Assembly: GCA_030639305.1 (NCBI GenBank)
Contig: DAOWCY010000143.1
Span: 1-18,796, forward strand
Length of the DNA stretch: 18,796 nucleotides
Source of the DNA: JAGLQA01 sp023135565
GTDB lineage: Bacteria; Acidobacteriota; Aminicenantia; UBA2199
Direction: 5' to 3'
The position numbers and the translations under genes are program-made. Shown here in pieces: positions 13,630-18,796 of the stretch. How positions within the stretch are numbered: position 1 is the stretch's first letter; the number at the start of each line of letters is the position of its first letter. The notes under the pieces were generated by a model, which was given only the letters and a program-made list of their open reading frames with translations, ran no database searches and had not been told where the DNA came from.

Positions 13630-14784
13630 TTAAAAATTTATTTTAAGCCAAATAAAAAACAAATTCGGCTTATTTTCTCTAAACTCGCCGTTTTCTCGGC
13701 CTAAGGGGATATAAAACCCCACTGAGACCAGAACATTCTGGCTGACGTCATACTGGAAACCGGGGTTCAAAATATAACTGCCGTCACCCCAATTGGCGAT
13801 GTAACCTAAGGAGCCTGAGAAAAAATCGGAAAAAGCATAACGCAGCATGGAAAAATAATACTTCTGTCCCATAGTAAAACGCAAACCGGAAAGGACTTTT
13901 TGATAATCGTAGTTAGCCGGGTCTTTTTCGCCGCTCTGGTCGTAATAGAACTCGTTCAACCAGTAGAGGCCCCTTTTTATACCGAAAGTATAATCGAAAC
14001 CGAAAACGATCTTCATATCCTGGCGCTGGGGAGAGACAAAATAGCCGCCTTCCAACCACCAGCCGATAAGGTTTTCACCGCGCAGATCGACGCCGTAAAT
14101 CGACGTCTCTTCCGCTCCCGTGCGGATCAAGGTCAAAGCCATGTCTATGCCTAAAGCCTGGGTCTGGGCGCGGAATCCCGATTTCGAGGTGGAAAAATCA
14201 CTCTCCGGGGAAAAAACACCGGTCAGGCTCGATGACGGGCCTAAAGGAACATAGAGTTTGACCGCATTAGCGCCCGGTTTTTCCTCTTTGGGTTCCAGGA
14301 AATTCACCCGGTTAAACACATCCAGCGGCGCCCACAGGTACGAAACACCCAGCGCCACCCGCTGTTTACCTAGGGTGAGATCGAAATTTTTAAAATAGAG
14401 ATTCACGTAAGCCCGGTCTAAATCGATTTTAACCGTATTATCCGCTCCGGGTTCCGCCGCGCTGTTGTACGTGCCCAAAGGCGAAGTCATAATGCCGTGA
14501 AAAGAGAAAAAATCCAACGCCAGGTTAACCGTGACTTTGTCCGAAGGTGAAGCTTTATATTTCAAACGCAAACGGTTGTAGTCGCCCAGGCTGAATTTGT
14601 CGTTCAGGTTTTTCCAACTGATGGCCGGGTTCTCCACTAAAAAGAAACGGTTCTCAAAATAACCGGAGATATCTAAGTCTGCCATTAGAGGAAGTGAGAA
14701 TAAAATAATTATAGTTAATAGTATTATTGCTGCAAATTTATCTTTTTCTTGCCTCCGGCGGTGAAGGGGGCTTTTTTTTATCAT
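13630..14784 (-). CDS. Outer-membrane beta-barrel protein of the export cassette
   Basis: This 384-residue protein has a long basic N-region (MIKKSPLHRRRQEKDK), a hydrophobic signal helix (17-34) and likely cleavage after LPLMA. The rest is alternating aromatic beta-strands: LDISGYFENRFFL, RLRLKYKAS, VTVNLALDFFSF and so on. It ends FFIWLKINF with the terminal Phe recognised by the BAM machinery. It resembles porin or export-channel barrels broadly, but no named family is certain. Its start overlaps the TetR stop by ATGA. Being encoded with an ABC system and a LolA-like protein, it may be the outer-membrane client or channel of that system. Confidence 0.75.
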   Translation of the reverse strand: MIKKSPLHRRRQEKDKFAAIILLTIIILFSLPLMADLDISGYFENRFFLVENPAISWKNLNDKFSLGDYNRLRLKYKASPSDKVTVNLALDFFSFHGIMTSPLGTYNSAAEPGADNTVKIDLDRAYVNLYFKNFDLTLGKQRVALGVSYLWAPLDVFNRVNFLEPKEEKPGANAVKLYVPLGPSSSLTGVFSPESDFSTSKSGFRAQTQALGIDMALTLIRTGAEETSIYGVDLRGENLIGWWLEGGYFVSPQRQDMKIVFGFDYTFGIKRGLYWLNEFYYDQSGEKDPANYDYQKVLSGLRFTMGQKYYFSMLRYAFSDFFSGSLGYIANWGDGSYILNPGFQYDVSQNVLVSVGFYIPLGRENGEFRENKPNLFFIWLKINF

Positions 14785-15497
14785 TTTTTCTCTTCCTTGA
14801 TTTTTTCCTGCTCTTTTTGGTCAACCCTAAAAATCTCGATAATCCGCCGTTCAACCAGGGAAAAAGATCCTTGAGGCGCTCCTAAAAGCCGCTCGATGGC
14901 TTTTTCATAAGCCTTCAATTTAGCCTCGATTATATCTATGTTTTTCGGCTTTTTTTCCATCTCCAGCATAAGCGCCACCACGGTTTCATTTACATTCATG
15001 GCCATGGTAAAAATCATTTCCGCGGTTTCCCTATCGTCTACCGGATCGAAGCAGCCCTCTTCTACCCCCTGGCGGATAATTTTAGCAAATTCCGGGGCCA
15101 ACGCTTCGATGTTACGTTTGAACATCTTATGCCTGAAAATCAGGTTTTCGTCCGTGTACATCACTTTCATGAGCATTATCATCAGTTCTTTGTTCTCAAC
15201 TTTTAGATCGCGAATAGCAGCGAAAAAACTGTTCAACTTTTCGACGGCATTTAAATTTTCCCGGTGCACCAACTCTTTTGCCGCCAGAACCGCCTTTCTC
15301 GTAAACCGCTCAACCAGGCGGTCCAATAAATCTATTTTGGATTTGAAATAATGATAAAAAGTGCCTTTAGCGACGTCCATTTGTTTGATAATATCGTTGA
15401 CCGAGGTTTTTGCATAGCCCTTCTGAAAAAAGAGCTGCTGTGCAGTATCTAAAAACTCGTTCAATCTTTCGTCGAACTCTTTGACGATGTAACCCAT
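14781..15497 (-). CDS. TetR-family transcriptional regulator
   Basis: The protein is 238 residues from the ATG at 15495-15497, which follows AGGAGGT by 6 nt; the frame extends upstream without a ribosome-binding site. The helix-turn-helix (about residues 30-52) reads AKTSVNDIIKQMDVAKGTFYHYFKSK, the classic TetR pattern, followed by a helical ligand-binding domain. The C-terminal tail is very Lys/Glu-rich (RVDQKEQEKIKEEKK). It heads the OMP-ABC-LolA cassette and is preceded by a tandemly repeated promoter containing GACCG/CGGTC palindromes, so autoregulation is likely. The inducer is unknown. Confidence 0.9.
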   Translation of the reverse strand: MGYIVKEFDERLNEFLDTAQQLFFQKGYAKTSVNDIIKQMDVAKGTFYHYFKSKIDLLDRLVERFTRKAVLAAKELVHRENLNAVEKLNSFFAAIRDLKVENKELMIMLMKVMYTDENLIFRHKMFKRNIEALAPEFAKIIRQGVEEGCFDPVDDRETAEMIFTMAMNVNETVVALMLEMEKKPKNIDIIEAKLKAYEKAIERLLGAPQGSFSLVERRIIEIFRVDQKEQEKIKEEKK

Positions 15498-15733
15498 TAA
15501 AGACCTCCTGTGGCGACGCGTACAACCTGCCCGGCGCCGCCAAATTGCCCGGTTCGATCTACCCGGTCGTTCTGCCTGACCGACCCGGCTCATTCGTTCT
15601 GCCCGGCTTCACCAAACCGGGGAACTTCACCACAGTCCTACCTGGCATCAACTTATCCAGCTTGACCAGGTCGGTTGTTGTACCCGGTTTAGTCAGTCCG
15701 ACACATTCGATCCGCCGGTCTGATCTAACCTAA

Positions 15734-15788
15734 CGGTCGGAGACCGACTCCCGGTCTAAACCGACCGTCGGTCGTTGACCGCCGGTCA
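15734..15788. promoter_or_regulatory. Operator array, copy 1 (GACCG/CGGTC palindromes)
   Basis: TGACCGCCGGTCA (15776-15788) and CGACCGTCGGTCG (15762-15774) are 13-nt perfect odd-centred palindromes placed right after the -10 box. Further inverted copies follow: AGACCG-N5-CGGTCT (15741-15757) and CGGTC-GGA-GACCG (15734-15746). The placement over and after the start site is that expected for TetR repression. Confidence 0.7.
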
Positions 15789-15789
15789 C

Positions 15790-15818
15790 AATATAGTGCA
15801 AATTTCTCATTTTGTCAA
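15790..15818 (-). promoter_or_regulatory. tetR-cassette promoter P1
   Basis: On the minus strand TTGACA (15813-15818), 17 nt, then TATATT (15790-15795). Transcription would start near 15783, inside the first palindrome, and give a leader of about 285 nt. Confidence 0.75.
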
Positions 15819-16001
15819 CTTTTTTATTAAAATTTCTGAAAACGGACTGCGGGAGGCGGTCACCTGTCCATTTTAACTGGAAATCCGGGGAACTTCACCA
15901 CAGTCCTACCTGGCATCAACTTATCCAGCTTGACCATGTCGGTTGTTGTATCCGGTTTAGTCAGTTCGGCTCATTCGATCCGCCGGTCTGATCTAACCTA
16001 A

Positions 16002-16056
16002 CGGTCGGAGACCGACTCCCGGTCTAAACCGACCGTCGGTCGTTGACCGCTGGTCA
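16002..16056. promoter_or_regulatory. Operator array, copy 2
   Basis: This is the equivalent of the copy-1 array shifted by 268 nt. The start-site palindrome now reads TGACCGCTGGTCA (16044-16056), losing one central pair, while CGACCGTCGGTCG (16030-16042) is unchanged. Confidence 0.65.
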
Positions 16057-16057
16057 C

Positions 16058-16086
16058 AATATAGTGCAAATTTCTCATTTTGTCAA
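16058..16086 (-). promoter_or_regulatory. tetR-cassette promoter P2 (duplicate)
   Basis: On the minus strand TTGACA (16081-16086), 17 nt, then TATATT (16058-16063), identical to P1. The intervening 268 nt would form an extended leader reading through copy 1. Confidence 0.7.
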
Positions 16087-16164
16087 CTTTTTTATTAAAA
16101 TTTCTGAAAACGGACTGCGGGAGGCGGTCACCTGTCCATTATAACGGGAAATCCGGGGTAAAGA

Positions 16165-16488
16165 TCATATTCTCGATAAGATGTACTGGTTAATAGAGAC
16201 TCCTTCTTCCGCCGATTTAATTGCCAGTTTCCGGTGCAATTCCGGCGGCACCCGGAGGGTTAAGTTTCCTTTAAATTTTTTCATCCCAATCGGTTCCGGG
16301 ATGGACTTTTGTTCATCTTGCAGCCATTTAACGGACTCGTTAACCACGGTTTTTATCTCTTTTAACGCAGCTTCGTTGGTGTCTCCATGTGCGGCAAGGC
16401 CCGGGAATTCAAGGCATCGACCGATATAAATCATATCTTCCTCAGACCACTCGATCCGATAAGTGTATTTTTCAATCACCCTGTCCAT
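16165..16488 (-). CDS. hicB: HicB antitoxin with C-terminal ribbon-helix-helix
   Basis: This 107-residue protein has the HicB fold at residues 1-65 (YTYRIEWSEEDMIYIGRCLEFPGLAAHGDTNEAALKEI) and an RHH/CopG-type DNA-binding tail at 73-107 (GNLTLRVPPELHRKLAIKSAEEGVSINQYILSRI). HicB neutralises the HicA RNase and represses its own operon. GGAGG lies 7 nt before the ATG, inside the 3' end of the hicA remnant, which overlaps by 17 nt. Since hicA carries a stop codon, this may now be an orphan antitoxin/repressor. The gene ends 6 nt from the 268-bp repeat block. Confidence 0.9.
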   Translation of the reverse strand: MDRVIEKYTYRIEWSEEDMIYIGRCLEFPGLAAHGDTNEAALKEIKTVVNESVKWLQDEQKSIPEPIGMKKFKGNLTLRVPPELHRKLAIKSAEEGVSINQYILSRI

Positions 16489-16711
16489 TTTTTTCCTCCA
16501 ATTTTTCGATAGCTTTTTTTATACCTCTTACCCGGTACGGTTTAGCCATTTTGCCGTCCTTTTAAATATTGACAAAGGGCTTACCTTTCCAGGGTGTTTT
16601 GAAAATATGATGGCTTCCTGCAACTCTCGGCTCACCGAAATATCTTTTACAGATATTCAGCAAATCTAAGGATCTCACATTTTTGGGATTATTTAATTTC
16701 TTCAGGCCCAC
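16472..16711 (-). pseudogene. hicA: HicA toxin gene interrupted by a nonsense codon
   Basis: The minus strand from GTG 16709-16711 encodes GLKKLNNPKNVRSLDLLNIC, then KRYFGEPRVAGSHHIFKTPW and KGKPFVNI, then TAA (16562-16564). The same frame continues KDGKMAKPYRVRGIKKAIEK to the stop at 16472. This is the HicA (YcfA-like dsRBD) pattern, including catalytic His in GSHHIF, with normal family members reading VNIQ-KDG-KAKPYQV. A single CAA-to-TAA change explains the break, and no indel is needed. The product would end after about 49 residues, missing the last helix. The start is inferred from the promoter geometry. Sequencing error or readthrough are the alternatives. Confidence 0.8.
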
Positions 16712-16717
16712 AAAGCA

Positions 16718-16746
16718 ATGATAGCATATGTGCTATCAAAATTCAA
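16718..16746 (-). promoter_or_regulatory. hicAB promoter with overlapping operator
   Basis: On the minus strand TTGAAT (16741-16746), 17 nt, then TATCAT (16718-16723). An inverted repeat GATAGCA-CATA-TGCTATC (16720-16737) fills the spacer and overlaps the -10, an ideal site for HicB repression. The GTG of hicA begins 6 nt after the -10, implying a leaderless message. Confidence 0.7.
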
Positions 16747-16767
16747 CAAAAAATCGCTAACTACTTC

Positions 16768-16785
16768 CCACGCATGTGGGGCTGC
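16768..16785. repeat. Dispersed repeat CCACGCATGTGGGGCTGC
   Basis: An identical 18-nt block occurs at 8048-8065; with its flank it forms the hairpin CCCAC-GCAT-GTGGG. It lies in the 16747-16927 gap between the divergent hicAB and HAD genes, in which GCAGATAATCGGCTCC-like segments appear twice in diverged form. No gene is seen there. Confidence 0.5.
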
Positions 16786-16927
16786 TACGGAGCAGATAAT
16801 CGGCTCCCCGCGCTGCGTGTTGGGGCCTACAAACAATAAACGGGAACGGCTGCAAGATCGTTAAGAAAACGATGAACTGAGTAGAGCAGAGATAATCAGC
16901 CCCTAATAGGGTGTACGCGCCGCGTAC

Positions 16928-16956
16928 TTTACAGGGGCGGCGTTTTTTTGTACAAT
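16928..16956 (+). promoter_or_regulatory. Leaderless promoter of the HAD hydrolase gene
   Basis: TTTACA (16928-16933), 17 nt, then TACAAT (16951-16956), followed after 5 nt by the ATG at 16962. No Shine-Dalgarno is present. Confidence 0.6.
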
Positions 16957-16961
16957 GGACG

Positions 16962-17714
16962 ATGAAAACAAACAACCCAACCGGAAATAAACCGGGCATC
17001 ACAAACATTCCGGGAGATGTCCGGGTAATCTCTTTCGATGTAGGTTTTACTTTGATCTACACCGACCCGCCGGTGGGCGAAGTGTATGCGGAGATCGCTG
17101 CCCGTTTCGGCTATCACCTGAGCGGAGCAGAAATACATTCCCGCTTTAAAAAAACCTGGAAAAAAGTAACCACCCTGAACCGGCAAAAAAAGGCAAATAA
17201 CGCCCAGGCCGAAGAGAAACGCTCCTATGAATGGTGGAAAGAGATTTTCAAAGAATCTATCGGCGACATCTTCAGCGGCGGCGATTTAGAGAAAGTGTTC
17301 AAAGTTTGTTATGACGAGTATGCCGGAGGAAAATATTGGAAACTCTACCCGGAAGTACGTTCCACCTTAGATGCCCTAAAAGCAAAAGGTTACCGCTTAG
17401 TAGTGCTGTCCAACTGGGACCAACGTTTGACCCGGACTCTGCAAGAACTGCAATTGGCTCGTTATTTTGAAGAAATCTATATTTCCACCCAAATCGGTTT
17501 CGCCAAGCCCGACCCCGGCGCTTTTTTATATATTTTAGATGATCTAAAAATACCGGCCCGCACCCTGCTGCATGTAGGCGACACCTTAGAAGAAGACATC
17601 CGGGGAGCGCGGCAGGCCGGTGTCCGTGCTTTTTACTTAGACAGACCGGGAAAGAATCAAGCCGCTTCCCTGGACGTCCCGGTTATCTCTTCTTTGAGCG
17701 AACTCTTAACATAA
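16962..17714 (+). CDS. HAD-superfamily hydrolase (REG-2/HDHD3-like)
   Basis: The protein is 250 residues from the ATG at 16962; the frame is open upstream to 16911, but the promoter lies inside that extension. Motif I is ISFDVGFTLI with nucleophile D26 and Gly28 where most HAD phosphatases have the second Asp, as in the REG-2-like group. Motif II is VVLSNWD (S150), motif III is GFAKPDP (K182) and motif IV is HVGDTLEEDI (D207, D212). A helical C1 cap spans about 36-125. It is probably a small-molecule phosphatase, but substrate and even activity are open. It lies upstream of the thiamin thiazole gene with a separate promoter between them. Confidence 0.85.
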   Translation: MKTNNPTGNKPGITNIPGDVRVISFDVGFTLIYTDPPVGEVYAEIAARFGYHLSGAEIHSRFKKTWKKVTTLNRQKKANNAQAEEKRSYEWWKEIFKESIGDIFSGGDLEKVFKVCYDEYAGGKYWKLYPEVRSTLDALKAKGYRLVVLSNWDQRLTRTLQELQLARYFEEIYISTQIGFAKPDPGAFLYILDDLKIPARTLLHVGDTLEEDIRGARQAGVRAFYLDRPGKNQAASLDVPVISSLSELLT

Positions 17715-17726
17715 GGGGGGGCGGCG

Positions 17727-17741
17727 GCCCACCACGTGGGC
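17727..17741. repeat. Hairpin GCCCAC-CAC-GTGGGC within a dispersed repeat
   Basis: A 6-bp stem with a 3-nt loop. The surrounding CGGCGGCCCACCACGTGGGC recurs inverted near 10134-10153 (GCCCACGTGGTGGGCCGCCG). It lies just after the HAD stop. No U-run follows, so it is not a typical terminator. Confidence 0.5.
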
Positions 17742-17858
17742 GGGGGTTAATCCACCCTTTGAGATCATCCCAAAAGATTTTCTCTTTTTAGAAATTCTTC
17801 GCAAAAAAACAAAATTTTCATGGGTCAATAGTATTAGGCGTTTTTTTTATTTTGGGTC

Positions 17859-17887
17859 TTGAATTTTAGTCGAAACTATCTTACACT
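17859..17887 (+). promoter_or_regulatory. Leaderless promoter of the thi4 gene
   Basis: TTGAAT (17859-17864), 17 nt, then TACACT (17882-17887), followed by 6 nt and the ATG at 17894. No Shine-Dalgarno and no room for a THI-box riboswitch in this leader. Confidence 0.6.
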
Positions 17888-17893
17888 TACAAC

Positions 17894-18712
17894 ATGAAAT
17901 TAGATGATGTAAAAGTTTCCAAAGCGATAATCGACGAGTACTATAAGAAGCTGCTGGAAATACTCGAAGTCGATGTGGCCTTAGTGGGCGGCGGCCCCGC
18001 CAACCTTGTTTGCGGTACGCTCTTAGGCGAAAAAGGAATAAAAACCGCGCTTTTCGAATCGAAGCTGGCGCCCGGTGGAGGCATGTGGGGCGGCGGCATG
18101 ATGTTCAACGAGATCGTGGTACAAGAAACAGCCCTGCCTCTTTTAGAAAAGATGGGCATCCGCTGCAAAGAGTATGAAGCCGGTTATTATACAGCCGACA
18201 GTGTGGAAGCCACTTCTACACTGGTATCGAAGTGCGTCAAATCCGGGACGAAGATTTTCAATTTGATGAAAGTAGTGGATGTGATGTTCCGGGAAGAAGA
18301 GAAAAAGAAGCGTGTCAGCGGGCTTGTTTTGCAGTGGACGCCGGTGGAGCATATGGGGCTTCATGTAGACCCGCTGACTATCAGGGCCCGGCATGTAGTG
18401 GACGGCACCGGTCATCCGGCGGAAGTTTGCTCTATAGTGTCCAGAAAGATGGACGCCCGTTTAGACACCCGCACAGGCAAGGTGATCGGTGAGATGTCCA
18501 TGTGGGCCGACAGGGGCGAAGAACTGACCATCGAGAATACCGTTGAGATTTACCCCGGGCTTTTTATAACCGGCATGGCGGCCAATGCGGTCAAAGGAGC
18601 GCCCAGGATGGGGCCTATTTTCGGCGGCATGGTGCTTTCCGGCGAGAAGGCGGCACTTGAGTTGATTAATAAATTAGCTAATCAAAAAGGGGGCGGCACC
18701 CCCAACCCATGA
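17894..18712 (+). CDS. thi4: Thi4-family thiazole synthase, sulfide-dependent type
   Basis: A 272-residue Thi4 protein that builds the ADP-thiazole moiety of thiamin from NAD and glycine. The FAD/NAD-binding GGGPANL (32-38), APGGGMWGGGMMF (59-71) with the metal/substrate loop, VVDGTGH (168-174) and C-terminal GAPRMGPIFGGMVLSG (235-250) match the family. In yeast and plant enzymes the suicide sulfur donor Cys lies in a CMDPN motif; here the matching segment reads GLHVDPL with His157. That is the state of the archaeal, catalytic, free-sulfide-using enzymes. Length is normal. The last residues (NQKGGGTPNP) run into GC-rich repeat sequence. It is apparently monocistronic. Confidence 0.9.
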   Translation: MKLDDVKVSKAIIDEYYKKLLEILEVDVALVGGGPANLVCGTLLGEKGIKTALFESKLAPGGGMWGGGMMFNEIVVQETALPLLEKMGIRCKEYEAGYYTADSVEATSTLVSKCVKSGTKIFNLMKVVDVMFREEEKKKRVSGLVLQWTPVEHMGLHVDPLTIRARHVVDGTGHPAEVCSIVSRKMDARLDTRTGKVIGEMSMWADRGEELTIENTVEIYPGLFITGMAANAVKGAPRMGPIFGGMVLSGEKAALELINKLANQKGGGTPNP

Positions 18713-18754
18713 GGGGCCTGGGAACTGCAAGATCAACAAAAGTTTTTGCGGGGT

Positions 18755-18796
18755 CAAGGGGCAGTTTTTTTAAAAAGCGCCCCTTGCCGCCGGAGG
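18755..18796. repeat. Palindrome CAAGGGGC...GCCCCTTG plus CCGCCGGAGG
   Basis: An 8-bp stem (18755-18762 with 18779-18786) encloses AGTTTTTTTAAAAAGC-like sequence and is followed by CCGCCGGAGG at the window edge. It has the same build as 13444-13475 and belongs to the same dispersed family. It may serve as the thi4 transcript end. Confidence 0.55.

Larger units (their letters stand above)
15617..16152. repeat. 268-bp tandem duplication (2 copies)
   Basis: Copy 1 is about 15617-15884 and copy 2 about 15885-16152; a trailing CCGGGG at 16153-16158 begins a third. The copies differ at only a handful of positions (for example ACCAGG/ACCATG, GTACCC/GTATCC, TAACTGG/TAACGGG). Each holds one minus-strand promoter and a set of palindromes. 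Together with 15498-15616 this fills the 667-nt gap before the TetR gene. The 15520-15616 part is CCCGG-rich and loosely resembles the repeat; no gene is seen in it. Confidence 0.9.

Noticed and set aside
15545..15733. 62-residue plus-strand frame with LPG periodicity as a real protein
   Set aside because: No ribosome-binding site, it overlaps the tandem repeat and operator array, and the pattern is explained by repeated CCCGG words.
15617..16158. CRISPR array
   Set aside because: Only two copies of a 268-nt unit without unique spacers, and no cas genes.
16911..16961. N-terminal extension of the HAD protein
   Set aside because: The extension lacks a ribosome-binding site and contains the likely promoter; HAD motif I spacing fits the ATG at 16962.
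17715..17893. TPP riboswitch before thi4
   Set aside because: No THI-box-like conserved stem sequences were recognised, and the likely transcription start is at the start codon.

Overview
The window reads as a chromosomal segment of a Gram-negative (two-membrane) bacterium of moderate GC. Supporting this are an outer-membrane beta-barrel protein ending in Phe, a LolA-like periplasmic protein and strong AGGAGG ribosome-binding sites. The Thi4-type thiazole synthase carries His at the sulfur-donor position, which points to an anaerobic or sulfide-rich lifestyle. The kinase style, the LolA/FtsX cassette and the many GC-rich intergenic repeats would fit an Acidobacteriota/Aminicenantes-like lineage, but that placement is a guess from general knowledge.

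Layout. (1) 1-926: an intergenic start with a short direct repeat, then two overlapping genes for a small protein and an MNT-type nucleotidyltransferase, probably toxin-antitoxin-like. (2) 927-4659, minus strand: an AAA ATPase with its own leaderless promoter, and upstream of it a tightly coupled pair made of a five-TM pentapeptide-repeat membrane protein and a degenerate PilT-like pseudo-ATPase. (3) 4778-6408: small-protein and toxin-antitoxin genes. Two short reading frames and an antitoxin-like gene lie on the minus strand; a HicB-like antitoxin and a PIN toxin lie on the plus strand; consensus promoters diverge between them. (4) 6494-7920: a tail-anchored Ser/Thr kinase with a consensus promoter. 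(5) 8161-8706: a secreted glycine-rich protein bracketed by dispersed repeats. (6) 9261-16158, minus strand: a self-contained export cassette in transcription order TetR, beta-barrel OMP, ABC ATPase, FtsX-type permease, FtsX-type permease, LolA-like protein. It is headed by a 268-bp tandem duplication in which each copy carries a consensus promoter and several GACCG/CGGTC palindromes, presumably TetR operators. (7) 16165-16737: a hicAB locus in which hicA is interrupted by one in-frame TAA while hicB is intact. (8) 16928-18712: a HAD hydrolase and a Thi4-family thiazole synthase, each apparently leaderless.

Themes across the window. Four start codons lie only 5-6 nt downstream of a good -10 box that has a 17-nt spacer to a -35 box, which suggests leaderless transcription as a regular mode next to strong Shine-Dalgarno genes. 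A family of GC-rich palindromic repeats sharing GCCTCCGGCGG recurs between genes and once inside a signal-peptide coding region. The most unusual items are the pseudo-PilT/pentapeptide membrane pair, the duplicated TetR promoter-operator module, and the hicA nonsense mutation beside intact hicB.
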